Assembly: GCF_003664255.1 (NCBI RefSeq)
Contig: NZ_RCCV01000001.1
Span: 2,418,001-2,482,000, forward strand
Reading direction: 5' to 3'
From: Micromonospora sp. M71_S20
GTDB lineage: Bacteria > Actinomycetota > Actinomycetes > Mycobacteriales > Micromonosporaceae
DNA length: 64,000 nt
The notes below the pieces were generated by a model. It made no database searches and was not told where the DNA came from. It saw only the letters and a list, made by a program, of their open reading frames with translations. The position numbers and the translations under genes were made by a program. Position 1 is the first letter of the stretch, and every line of letters starts with the position of its first letter. Below, in pieces: positions 1 to 8,773 of the stretch.

Positions 1-618
<618 letters not shown>

Positions 619-677
619 CTAACAAGTAGTGGCGGCGCGGCCGGCAGGGGTCGCGTCGAGAGGCAGGAGGCCTTTCC

Positions 678-1811
678 GTGTACGACGTGGTGCTGCTCAC
701 CCTCGGCTCGGAGCGCGACGCGCCCGGCGGGGCCTGCGGCAGCGGCGGCTGCTGCGGCGCGGCGCCTCAGGACGGGGCCGGCCCGACCGACAACGCGAAG
801 GACGGGGCCGGCCCGACCGACAGCGCGAAGGACAGGGCTGGCGCGACCGACAGCGCGACGGCCGACGCCTGCGCGACCGGCGGTGCAACGGCCGACGTCT
901 GCGCCCCCGCCGACGGCGCGACGGCCGACGGGCGCTGCGACACCCCGCGGGTGCCGGTGCTGGCCTGCGCAGAGGCGCTCACCGCCCGGGGTGCCCGGGT
1001 CGAGACGGTCACCGCCCGCTCCGACGCCGAGATCGACGAGGTGCTGACCCGGTTCGACGGCCCGCCCCGCCCGGACGGCCTGACCTGGCCCGATCCGGAC
1101 TCCAAGACCCGACTCGTGGTCGCCTCGGCCAGTGACGCCCAGTTGCGCGCCGTCGTGCGCCGGCTCGTCCGGCGGTACGCCCCACCGCCCAGCCGCCGCC
1201 CCGACGACCTGCCCGGCAACCGGACGGTGCCGGACCTGCCGCCGATCGGCGTACTCCCGCTCGATCCGGCGCGGAGCACGACGCACCGTGACCTGGCGGC
1301 GCAGCTCGGGCTGCCCCGTGACCCGGCGGCGGTGGCCGCCGCGGTGCTGGACGGCAGGCCCCGTCGGCTGGACCTGCTGCGCAACGACGGCGGCTCGGTG
1401 ACCCTGGACGGCGCGCTCCTCGGCGCCGCCGACGACAGCGGCCGGCCGCTGCACTGGCGCGGTCGGGTGGAGGTGGACGACGCCGTGCTCTCGAACGGCG
1501 ACGATCCGCTGCTGGCCTGCGCGATCGGCAACGCGGGCGGGTACGCCCGGCTCGACGACGTGGCCCTGCTCGGCGACCCGGATCCGACGGACGGGCTGGT
1601 CGAGGTGGCGGTCGCCGTTCCCGTGGTGACCCGCTCGGCGTTGGGCAGGAAGCGGGTGCGGCTGGAGGTACGACGCGCCCGGGGACGCGCCGTGGCCGTG
1701 CTGCCCCGCGAGGGGAAGGTCCCGTTCCTCGACGACGGGGCCGAGGGCGAGCTGAGCCGGAAGCGGTCGTGGTGGACCGAACCGGGCGCCTGGGCGGTCT
1801 GGGCGAGCTGA
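678..1811 (+). CDS. degenerate diacylglycerol-kinase-like protein with Cys-rich repeat insert
   Basis: 377 residues. Start is GTG 678, 7 bases after an AGGAGG site. Residues about 150-345 follow the lipid kinase (DagK/LCB5) fold: PIGVLPLDPARS then LAAQLGLPRDP and LDGRPRRLDLLRN correspond to the family's P-G-T-x-N-D-F-A region, and AIGNAGGY plus DGLVEVAVA to its C-terminal half. The two nucleotide/catalytic motifs are lost: GGDGT is replaced by ASASDAQ and GTxNDFA by DPARSTTHRDLA. So I infer a non-catalytic or functionally changed homologue. Residues about 15-95 are low complexity, with CGSGGCCG followed by three 10-residue DGAGPTDxAK repeats and further ATAD repeats with Cys. It starts alone, divergent from purA. 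Function unknown. Confidence 0.75.
   Translation: MYDVVLLTLGSERDAPGGACGSGGCCGAAPQDGAGPTDNAKDGAGPTDSAKDRAGATDSATADACATGGATADVCAPADGATADGRCDTPRVPVLACAEALTARGARVETVTARSDAEIDEVLTRFDGPPRPDGLTWPDPDSKTRLVVASASDAQLRAVVRRLVRRYAPPPSRRPDDLPGNRTVPDLPPIGVLPLDPARSTTHRDLAAQLGLPRDPAAVAAAVLDGRPRRLDLLRNDGGSVTLDGALLGAADDSGRPLHWRGRVEVDDAVLSNGDDPLLACAIGNAGGYARLDDVALLGDPDPTDGLVEVAVAVPVVTRSALGRKRVRLEVRRARGRAVAVLPREGKVPFLDDGAEGELSRKRSWWTEPGAWAVWAS
771..860 (+). repeat. 30-bp tandem repeat, 3 copies, inside the DagK-like gene
   Basis: Three head-to-tail 30-base units (771-800, 801-830, 831-860) encode DGAGPTDNAK, DGAGPTDSAK and DRAGATDSAT. The first two differ by one base. The repeat keeps frame, so copy number can vary without breaking the gene. 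Confidence 0.9.
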
Positions 1812-1908
1812 CCTCGACGTCCCCGACGCGACCGACGCGGCCGGCCCGCGACGGCCGACCCGACGCGGCCCCTGGGCCTATCCTCGGCAGGAGGAATGGG
1901 GAGGAACC

Positions 1909-4581
1909 GTGGTGGACGAGAACGTCGACCGGGTCCACGTGCCCGGCCAGCAGCCGATTCCGGAGCGGGACATCGAACCACTCTGGCCGCCGGAGCAGAT
2001 CGACGGCACCGACACGCCGCCCTGGGCGTCTACCGCCGCGCCCCCGTCCGCCGTCCCGCCCCAGGGCCGGCCGGGTCACCCGCCCTCGCCGGCCGACTAC
2101 CCGTCCCTGAACGGCGGGGTGCCGCTCCCCGGCGCGGGAGCCACCGCCGCGCAGGGCGCGAACACCGGCTGGTCGCCCCCACCACCCGCGGTCCCGGGCC
2201 ACCCGCCGGTCGCAGTCCCGGGACCTCCACCGGCCGTGGCCCCCGGGCCTCCGCCCGCCGCAGCCTCGGGCCACCCGCCGACCGCGGTCCCGGGCCACCC
2301 ACCGACCTGGGCCTCTGCCCATCCAGCGGTCGGGACCTCGGGCCCTCCATCGGCCCCGGCGCCGGGATGGGGGCCGGACGCCTCGGCCTGGGCACCGCCG
2401 ACACCCGCCGCGCAGGCCCCACCGGCCACCCCGAACGCCCCCACGGGCCCGACGGTCCCGCCGGGCCCGAGCCCGAGTCCGGGTCTTGGCGCGGCCGGCC
2501 CACCCGCCCCCGGCCCTGCCGGCGACCGCACGGCAGTCGGGATGGGCGGAAGTCCGTCGGTGGCCGCTGGAGGCGGCGTGCCCGCTCCCCGGGCTCCGCA
2601 GACCGGTCCCGCCCGGGTCGACCTCGACATGCCCTTCAGCCTCGACCAGCCGGCCGTACCCGTCCCGGTGACCTCCCCGCGCCCCTTGGCCACCGCCCGG
2701 ACCGGCGCCGGTCCGGGCGAGCCGGCCCAGGGATTCGCCGGGCGGCAGGACGGTCCCTCGCCGTCCGCCGCGGCCGGTGCCTCCCCGGACTACCGGCCGT
2801 CGCCCCACGACACGGCGCCCTACCCCGGCGGATCCACCAGGGTCGACGGCCCGCACCGGGCCGGCGACGTCCCGACGGGCGGCAGGCCGACGACGGGCGG
2901 GGACGAGACCGGGGACCCGGCGAACGACGGCCCAACGAGCGGGAGTACCAGCCCGACGGATGGCGGTTCGGACGGGACGACGAATGGCAGTGCCGGCGAA
3001 CCGACGGATGGCAGTGCCAGCGAACTGACGAATGACAGTGCCGGCGGCCCGACGGATGACAGTGCCGGCAAAGCGACGGATGGCAGTGCCGGTGACCCCG
3101 CGAACGGAGGTGCCGGCGGTTCCGCGAACGGGGGTGCCGGCGGCGGGGCGACGAGCGGCGGCCCGGTCAACGGCGGCGGGGCGCGGATGCCGGCTGAGTC
3201 GCCGTGGGCGCAGCCGCCGCAGCGACCCACCACGTCGGCGGCCGAGCCCGGACCGGGGTCCGGCGCGACCGGTCCCGCGCCCACACACCAGGGCGCCGCG
3301 CTCCGACAGGCTCTCCACCACCAGCAACCGGCCCAGCCGGGCCCGGTCGACCAGGGCATCCCCCCGCAGGGTCCGGCCGACCAGCGCCCGCTCCGGCAGG
3401 GCCCGCCCCAGTCGGGTGCGCCCCACGTCCCGTTCCCGCACGATTCGGAAGGGCGGGGCGTGCCGGTCGGGCCCGCGCCGGGGCCGTACCCGCCGCAGCA
3501 GGGCGGCCCGACGCCGCCCGGGCCGTACCCGCCCGGGTGGCATCCGCCGCCCTGGCAGCAGGCCGCCCCGGCTCCGCAGCAGGCGTACCAGCCGGCCGAG
3601 GGGGTCACGGCGGTGCCGCCGGCACAGCCCGACGCGAACTGGCATCCGGCGATCACCGACCCCCCGACGGCCGAGGATTTCGCCCGCCGCCGGCAGGTCC
3701 GGCCCGCCGACCCGGTGGCCACGATGGGCGTACGGGCGGTTGCCAACCGGATGGGGCTGCGGCTGCCGCCGGGGCGGCACGAGCAGGAGCTGCGGCGGGA
3801 CATCGAGACGGTACGCCGCAACTTCGGCGGGCTGCGCCAGGTGACCGTGGTGAACCCAAAGGGCGGTGCCGGCAAGACGGTGGCCATCCTGCTGCTGGCG
3901 ATGACGTTCGGCCAGAAGCGCGGCGGCTACGTGCTGGCCTGGGACAACAACGAGACCCAGGGCACCCTCGGGATGCGCGCCCAGCAGGACTTCCACTCCC
4001 GTACGGTGCGGGACATGCTGCGGGACCTGGGCCAGTTCCAGGGCGCGCACGGGCGGGTGGGCGACCTGTCGCAGTACGTCCGCTCGCAGGGCGAGGGGAT
4101 GTTCGACGTCCTCGCCTCGGACGAGTCGGCCACGGGTGGCGAGATGCTCACCGCCGCCGCGTTCGCCGAGATCCGCGAGGTGGTCAGCCGGTTCTACAAG
4201 CTGATCTTCGTGGACACGGGCAACAACGTCCGGGCCCAGAACTGGCAGGCCGCGATGGACGCCACCGACCAGTTGGTGGTCACCATGTCGGCCCGCAACG
4301 ACTCGGCGGAGACGGCCGCCCGGATGCTGGACCACCTGGAGCAGAGCGGCCGGCAGCGGCTGGTCCGGCAGGCGGTCACCGTGGTCTCCATGCCGCCGTC
4401 GCGCAAGGAGATCGACCTGCCGGCGATCCAGGAGCACTTCGCGGCCCGCACCCGGGCGGTGCTGCTCGCGCCGTACGAGCGCCTCATCGACACCGGCGAG
4501 CCGATCCGGTACGGAGGGCTCTCCGCGGCCACCCGGGACGCCTGGCTGAAGATCGCCGCCGCCGTCGCCGAGGGGTTGTAG
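1909..4581 (+). CDS. proline-rich MinD/ParA-type ATPase (SCO5717/EspI-like)
   Basis: 890 residues. The first ~570 are a disordered Pro/Gly/Ala-rich region; a ParA-type P-loop domain follows. Residues 650-657 are PKGGAGKT, a deviant Walker A with the signature lysine, and LIFVDTGNN is the Walker B region. Related actinobacterial proteins are SCO5717-type growth-regulating ATPases and ESX-linked EspI, which also join a proline-rich head to a MinD-like domain; no type VII secretion genes are in this window, so that link is only by family. Start GTG 1909 follows GGGGAGGAACC. Residues 359-414 are an 8-residue tandem repeat. It ends against the convergent DUF3151 gene over a shared hairpin. Confidence 0.85.
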   Translation: MVDENVDRVHVPGQQPIPERDIEPLWPPEQIDGTDTPPWASTAAPPSAVPPQGRPGHPPSPADYPSLNGGVPLPGAGATAAQGANTGWSPPPPAVPGHPPVAVPGPPPAVAPGPPPAAASGHPPTAVPGHPPTWASAHPAVGTSGPPSAPAPGWGPDASAWAPPTPAAQAPPATPNAPTGPTVPPGPSPSPGLGAAGPPAPGPAGDRTAVGMGGSPSVAAGGGVPAPRAPQTGPARVDLDMPFSLDQPAVPVPVTSPRPLATARTGAGPGEPAQGFAGRQDGPSPSAAAGASPDYRPSPHDTAPYPGGSTRVDGPHRAGDVPTGGRPTTGGDETGDPANDGPTSGSTSPTDGGSDGTTNGSAGEPTDGSASELTNDSAGGPTDDSAGKATDGSAGDPANGGAGGSANGGAGGGATSGGPVNGGGARMPAESPWAQPPQRPTTSAAEPGPGSGATGPAPTHQGAALRQALHHQQPAQPGPVDQGIPPQGPADQRPLRQGPPQSGAPHVPFPHDSEGRGVPVGPAPGPYPPQQGGPTPPGPYPPGWHPPPWQQAAPAPQQAYQPAEGVTAVPPAQPDANWHPAITDPPTAEDFARRRQVRPADPVATMGVRAVANRMGLRLPPGRHEQELRRDIETVRRNFGGLRQVTVVNPKGGAGKTVAILLLAMTFGQKRGGYVLAWDNNETQGTLGMRAQQDFHSRTVRDMLRDLGQFQGAHGRVGDLSQYVRSQGEGMFDVLASDESATGGEMLTAAAFAEIREVVSRFYKLIFVDTGNNVRAQNWQAAMDATDQLVVTMSARNDSAETAARMLDHLEQSGRQRLVRQAVTVVSMPPSRKEIDLPAIQEHFAARTRAVLLAPYERLIDTGEPIRYGGLSAATRDAWLKIAAAVAEGL
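2983..3150 (+). repeat. 24-bp tandem repeat, about 7 copies
   Basis: Seven 24-base units encode 8-residue variants such as NGSAGEPT, DGSASELT, NDSAGGPT, DDSAGKAT, DGSAGDPA, NGGAGGSA. It lies in the disordered head of the ParA-like ATPase. Units have drifted but stay in frame. Confidence 0.85.
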
Positions 4582-4669
4582 GGCGTCGCCGGTCTCCCCC
4601 GGTGACGCCGCCCGGCGTCCCGGCGGCGTCGCCAGGTGGACGACGTGCCGGGACCGCCGGGCACCGGAC

Positions 4670-4714
4670 GGGCCGACGGCCGGGGCGGGACTGAGCCGCG
4701 CCGGCCGTCGGCCC
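4670..4714. terminator. bidirectional hairpin between convergent genes
   Basis: Perfect 14-base arms (4670-4683 and 4701-4714, GGGCCGACGGCCGG type) lie between the ends of the ATPase gene and the DUF3151 gene. No T tract. A weaker hairpin follows the ATPase stop at about 4582-4608. Most likely serves both genes as terminator. Confidence 0.6.
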
Positions 4715-4719
4715 CAACG

Positions 4720-5148
4720 TCAGTTGCTCGCCAGCGCGTCCGCGGCGGCCGGGTCGCAGTCGCGGAGGAACTGGGCGCAGCGGGCCGCCTCGTCCGACTC
4801 GCCGATCTCGTCGGCGGCCCGGGACAGCACGTAGAGGCAGCGCAGGAAGCCCTGGTTGGGCTCGTGCGACCAGGGCACCGGACCGAATCCCTTCCAGCCG
4901 CTGCGGCGCAGCTGGTCCAGGCCCCGGTGGTAGCCGGTGCGCGCGTAGGCGTACGCCGGGATGACCTGGCCGGCGGCGAGAGCCCGCGCGGCCAGCGCAC
5001 CCCAGCCGGCGCTGTAGGTCGGGAAGCGCGCCGCCACCTCGGCGTGCGCCTCGTCGCTGCCGGCCTGCTCGGCGGCGGCCAGGGCGGCGTCGGCCTCGTC
5101 GTGCGCGGGGAGAAGGGTGGCCGGTGGTTCCGGCAACAGGTTCTGCAT
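4720..5148 (-). CDS. DUF3151 family protein
   Basis: 142 residues, soluble, helical. It matches DUF3151 through AYAYARTGYHRGLDQLRRSGWKGFGPVPWSH and the ending with RCAQFL. The family has no known activity but is kept near fba and purA in many actinobacteria (Rv0360c lies in the purA-fba region of M. tuberculosis), as here. I chose ATG 5148 (MQNLL), where the family consensus starts; a TTG four codons upstream is possible. Confidence 0.85.
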   Translation of the reverse strand: MQNLLPEPPATLLPAHDEADAALAAAEQAGSDEAHAEVAARFPTYSAGWGALAARALAAGQVIPAYAYARTGYHRGLDQLRRSGWKGFGPVPWSHEPNQGFLRCLYVLSRAADEIGESDEAARCAQFLRDCDPAAADALASN

Positions 5149-5485
5149 CGCCCCATTCAACCCGCTTCGCCCCGGGGCGCGCGAGGGGGTTGGGCGAGCC
5201 GACTGGCTGAACGGCTGAGGAGTTGGTCACGCCTGCGGCCCATGCCCCGGGCCGATGCTTTCGACTACAACTATTGGTCCGGAGCCTCCCCAGGACCCGG
5301 TACCGCGGAAGCCCGGTGGTCACGGCCGCCGGGCTCCCGTCGGTCCAGCGCAGGCCGGGCGACGCGCAGGCCGGGGTCCGACGCGGACCGGGGTCCGGTG
5401 ACGCGCAGGTCGGGCGGCCTTCAGCGGCGGGGTCGCCGGTGCGCGCAGGTTTCCCAGGTTTGGCCGGTTGACCCGGCGGGGCAGG
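5149..5485. other. intergenic region, no gene seen
   Basis: Divergent promoter region of DUF3151 and the LOG-family gene. It holds a modest hairpin at about 5309-5335 (AGCCCGG/CCGGGCT) and three loose copies of a CGCAGGYCGGG word near 5343-5420. No convincing reading frame or RNA gene. Confidence 0.5.
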
Positions 5486-6751
5486 ATGACCAGGGTGCCG
5501 ACCCCACCTCCCGCGGACGTCATCGAGCCGCACACCTGCACCGACGAGATCGAGACCCGCGCCGAGTTCGACCGGCGGCTGACCACCGGCAGCCTCGTCG
5601 GGCTGACCGTGCAGGGGCTGCGGCTCGACCTCGACCCCGTCCCCGACCTCACCGCCGTCGAGGTGACCGGCACCCTCTTCGTGGGGTGCCGCTTCGCCTC
5701 CCGGGAGGTCGGCGCCGACCTGGTCCGGCGCGGCGCCAACGTGGTGCCGCCGTTCTCCGGGCTGCCCTACCCGACCCAGCCGTCCCACCTCTACACGCCG
5801 GAGGAGCTGTCCGCCGGCTTCGCGGAGGGCGGGTTCGCCGGGATGTACGACACCCGGGTCTACGAGCACTTCCGGGCGCACGGCGGGGCGTTGCCGGACG
5901 TCCGGGAGGCGCTCGGTCAGCGGCTGCACGACCACGGCGTGGACAACGCGCTGGCCGACGCCACCCGCGCCTGGCTGGCCACCCACGGGCCGCAGTCGGT
6001 GGTCGGCATCATGGGCGGGCACGCGGTGCCGCGCGGCAGTGCGCCGTACCGGATGGCGGCGGTGCTGGGCTGGGAGCTGGCCCGGGCCGACCGGCTGGTG
6101 GTGACCGGCGGCGGCCCCGGGGTGATGGAGGCCGCCAACCTCGGCGCCTACCTCGCGCTGCGGCCGATCGAGGATCTGGACGCCGCGATCGACCTGCTCG
6201 CCGGGGTGCCGGACTTCACCGACCACGACCGCTACACGGCGGCGGCGCTGCGGGTCCGGGAGCGCTACGGCCAGCCGGTGGTGCCGCCCCGGCCCCGGGC
6301 CGCCGATCCCGGCAGCGTGTCCCGCGCCGACTCGGCGGAGCTGGCGGGCGGCGACGTGGACTGGGCGCGCGCGGGCGGGCTGGCCATCCCGACCTGGCTC
6401 TACGGGCACGAGCCGGCGAACCTCTTCGCCGGCCGGATCGCGAAGTACTTCTCCAACGCCATCCGCGAGGACACCATCCTGCGGCTGGCCCGGGGCGGGA
6501 TCGTCTTCGCCCCCGGCCGGGCAGGCACGGTGCAGGAGGTGTTCCAGGCCGCCACCAAGACCTACTACTGCACCGACGGGGCCAGCGGCGCGTACGTCTT
6601 CCTGGACCGCGCCTACTGGACCCACGAGCTACCGGTGGAGTCGCTGCTGCGGCCGCTGCTGGCCGCCTCGCCGTACGGCGACGTGTCGTCCTCGGTGCAC
6701 CTCACCGACGACGTCCACGAGGCCGTCCGGGTGCTCACCGCGACGCCCTGA
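5486..6751 (+). CDS. LOG-family Rossmann-fold protein (nucleotide 5'-monophosphate phosphoribohydrolase-like)
   Basis: 421 residues from ATG 5486; TTG 5468 and GTG 5495 are alternatives, none with a strong ribosome site. Family members cleave nucleoside monophosphates to base plus ribose 5-phosphate. Residues 208-215 are GGGPGVME, the family phosphate-binding loop. The second signature PGGxGTxxE appears as PGRAGTVQE (343-351), so one glycine is replaced by Arg. It is roughly twice the length of small LOG proteins, closer to the long PpnN-like group, with an N-terminal extension of about 165 residues. Activity is inferred from family only. Convergent with fbaA. Confidence 0.75.
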   Translation: MTRVPTPPPADVIEPHTCTDEIETRAEFDRRLTTGSLVGLTVQGLRLDLDPVPDLTAVEVTGTLFVGCRFASREVGADLVRRGANVVPPFSGLPYPTQPSHLYTPEELSAGFAEGGFAGMYDTRVYEHFRAHGGALPDVREALGQRLHDHGVDNALADATRAWLATHGPQSVVGIMGGHAVPRGSAPYRMAAVLGWELARADRLVVTGGGPGVMEAANLGAYLALRPIEDLDAAIDLLAGVPDFTDHDRYTAAALRVRERYGQPVVPPRPRAADPGSVSRADSAELAGGDVDWARAGGLAIPTWLYGHEPANLFAGRIAKYFSNAIREDTILRLARGGIVFAPGRAGTVQEVFQAATKTYYCTDGASGAYVFLDRAYWTHELPVESLLRPLLAASPYGDVSSSVHLTDDVHEAVRVLTATP

Positions 6752-6766
6752 CGGCTGCGGACACGG

Positions 6767-6801
6767 CGACGGCCGGCCCCCGGGTTGGGAGCCGGCCGTC
6801 G
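6767..6801. terminator. bidirectional terminator hairpin
   Basis: 11-base perfect arms CGACGGCCGGC / GCCGGCCGTCG with a 13-base loop, between the convergent LOG and fbaA stops. No T tract, as usual in this genome. Confidence 0.65.
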
Positions 6802-6819
6802 GCGGTACGCGTCAGCGTG

Positions 6820-7845
6820 TCACTTGGCCAGCGTGGTGCCGGTCGAGCGCAGGTGCTCGCAGGCCTCCGCCACGCGGGCGGCCATGCCGGCCTCGGCGGC
6901 CTTGCCCCAGACCCGCGGGTCGTACAGCTTCTTGCTGCCGACCTCGCCGTCCACCTTGAGCACGCCGTCGTAGTTGCGGAACATGTGGTCCGCGACCGGC
7001 CGGGTGAAGGTGTACTGGGTGTCGGTGTCGATGTTCATCTTCACCACGCCGTAGTCCAGCGCCTCGCGGATCTCCGACAGCAGCGAGCCGGACCCGCCGT
7101 GGAAGACCAGGCTGAGCGGCTTCTCCTTGCCGTACTTGGCGCCGACCGCCTCCTGGATCTGGTTGAGGATCTCGGGGCGGAGCTTGACGTTGCCCGGCTT
7201 GTAGACGCCGTGCACGTTGCCGAAGGTCAGCGCCGCCATGTAGCGGCCCTTCTCGCCCAGGCCGAGCGCCTCCACCATGGCCAGGCCGTCCTCGACGGTG
7301 GTGTAGAGCTTGTCGTTGATGGCGTTCTCGACGCCGTCCTCCTCGCCGCCGACCACGCCGACCTCGATCTCGAGGACGATCTTGGCCTCGGCGGCCCGGT
7401 CGAGCAGCTCGGCCGCGATCTCCAGGTTCTCCGCCACGGGCACGGCCGAGCCGTCCCACATGTGCGACTGGAACAGCGGCTCCTGGCCGGCGGCCACCCG
7501 CTCCTTGGAGATCTGCATGAGCGGCCGGACGAACTTGTCCAGCTTCTCCTGCGGGCAGTGGTCGGTGTGCAGGGCGATGTTGACCGGGTACTTCTTGGCG
7601 ACCTCGTGCGCGTACGCGGCGAACGCCACCGCGCCGGTGACCATGTCCTTCACGGAGGAGCCGGAGAGGTACTCCGCGCCACCGGTCGAGACCTGGATGA
7701 TGCCGTCGCTCTCCGCGTCGGCGAAGCCCTTCAGCGCCGCGTTCAGGGTCTGCGAGGACGTCACGTTGATCGCGGGGTACGCGTACCGGCCGGCCTTGGC
7801 GCGGTCCAGCATCTCCGCGTAGGTCTCGGGGGAAGCGATGGGCAT
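6820..7845 (-). CDS. fbaA: class II fructose-bisphosphate aldolase
   Basis: 341 residues. Zinc-dependent aldolase that interconverts fructose 1,6-bisphosphate with glyceraldehyde 3-phosphate and dihydroxyacetone phosphate in glycolysis/gluconeogenesis. Visible motifs: HTDHC (93-97) with the catalytic Asp and zinc His, EIEVGVVGGEEDG, TFGNVHGVYKPG and VFHGGSGS binding zinc and phosphate. Length is normal. ATG 7845 has AAGGAG 9 bases upstream. Monocistronic by appearance. Confidence 0.97.
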   Translation of the reverse strand: MPIASPETYAEMLDRAKAGRYAYPAINVTSSQTLNAALKGFADAESDGIIQVSTGGAEYLSGSSVKDMVTGAVAFAAYAHEVAKKYPVNIALHTDHCPQEKLDKFVRPLMQISKERVAAGQEPLFQSHMWDGSAVPVAENLEIAAELLDRAAEAKIVLEIEVGVVGGEEDGVENAINDKLYTTVEDGLAMVEALGLGEKGRYMAALTFGNVHGVYKPGNVKLRPEILNQIQEAVGAKYGKEKPLSLVFHGGSGSLLSEIREALDYGVVKMNIDTDTQYTFTRPVADHMFRNYDGVLKVDGEVGSKKLYDPRVWGKAAEAGMAARVAEACEHLRSTGTTLAK

Positions 7846-7994
7846 GTCGAACGCTCCTTACTTACCGCTCTCGGCCGTCACCGGCCGCTGTTGTCCCTGG
7901 GTGCGCCGGACCGCGCTGTCCACCGTCGGCAGTATCCCGTAGAAGGCCGGGGCCGGCACAACCGACCCGGCACGCGCCCGGTTCCTGGCACCGC

Positions 7995-8378
7995 TCACCG
8001 CCCCTCCCACCTGTCGGGCACGACGACGCTGATCAGCCAGGTCGCCACGGCCATCACGATGGCGCCCCAGAACGCGGCCCAGAAACCGTCCACGTGGAAC
8101 GGCAGGTCCAGCGCCCGGGCGATCCGGTCGGTCAGCAGGAACAGCAGGGCGTTGACCACCAGCGCGAACAGGCCGAGGGTGAGCAGGTAGAACACGCAGC
8201 CGAACACCCTGATCAGCGGCTTGAGCACCGCGTTCACCACGCCGAAGATCAGGGCCACGACGACGAGCGTGACAGCGGTGGTGGTGCCGGAGCGGCCGCT
8301 CACCTCCACCCCGGGCACGATCAGCGTGGTGATCCACAGCGCGACGGCGGTGATCGCCAACCGGATCAGGAAGCCCAC
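7995..8378 (-). CDS. phage holin family (YvlD-type) membrane protein
   Basis: 127 residues, four hydrophobic segments, spanning almost the whole chain, with the pattern RLAITAVALWITTLIVPG, VNAVLKPLIRVF and LLTLGLFALVVNALL typical of the phage holin IV / DUF360 family. These are chromosomal small membrane proteins of unclear role, not evidence of a prophage. GTG 8378 is preferred over longer starts because the family begins at GFLIRLA and AGGATGGGA precedes it. Confidence 0.85.
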   Translation of the reverse strand: MGFLIRLAITAVALWITTLIVPGVEVSGRSGTTTAVTLVVVALIFGVVNAVLKPLIRVFGCVFYLLTLGLFALVVNALLFLLTDRIARALDLPFHVDGFWAAFWGAIVMAVATWLISVVVPDRWEGR

Positions 8379-8506
8379 CGTCCCATCCTGGCACCGGGGG
8401 CGGCGGCCGGTGGGGCGATTCGGTCGACTCGGCTTCCGAGCGGCGGGCGGGCGCAGCCCGTACGGTGTGTGGGGAACTGTCCGCTGAGATCCCGGGAGGG
8501 ACTGAT

Positions 8507-8719
8507 ATGGGTCAGCCCGAAGAGGACTTCGCACCCAGCGACCACCTCAGCCCCGAGGAACGCGACATGGAGGCGGAGCCGGCCGACGCGGTCGAGCAGG
8601 CCGCCGCGATCGACCCCGGCGACGCCGACACCGAGCCGCGCCGTGGCCTGGAGGTCGACGACTGGGACGCGATGGAGCAGGCGCGGGTGGTCGGTGCCGA
8701 CGAGGAGGACTACCGCTGA
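8507..8719 (+). CDS. small acidic hypothetical protein
   Basis: 70 residues, strongly acidic (about one third Asp/Glu), no membrane segment, cysteine or recognisable domain. ATG 8507 follows GGGAGGG at the right distance. The chain starts MGQPEEDFAPSDHLSPEERD and ends GADEEDYR. It stands alone between divergent and convergent neighbours, with a strong terminator after it, which supports a real transcript. Function unknown; likely lineage-restricted. Confidence 0.7.
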   Translation: MGQPEEDFAPSDHLSPEERDMEAEPADAVEQAAAIDPGDADTEPRRGLEVDDWDAMEQARVVGADEEDYR

Positions 8720-8725
8720 GCCGCA

Positions 8726-8771
8726 CGCGGGCCGGCCGCCACCGGACGATGCCGGTGGTGGCCGGCCCGCG
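8726..8771. terminator. strong hairpin between convergent genes
   Basis: Near-perfect 20-base arms (8726-8745, 8752-8771) with a 6-base loop between the small acidic gene and the LCP gene stop. Bidirectional terminator by position. Confidence 0.7.
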
Positions 8772-8773
8772 CG

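Noticed and set aside
4636..8190. A 1184-codon open plus-strand frame through DUF3151, the LOG gene and fbaA
   Set aside because: It crosses three well-supported genes in other frames and gives low-complexity Arg/Gly/Ala peptide. GC artefact.
7995..8378. Prophage remnant signalled by a holin-family protein
   Set aside because: The family is a chromosomal small membrane protein in actinobacteria and no phage gene is nearby.
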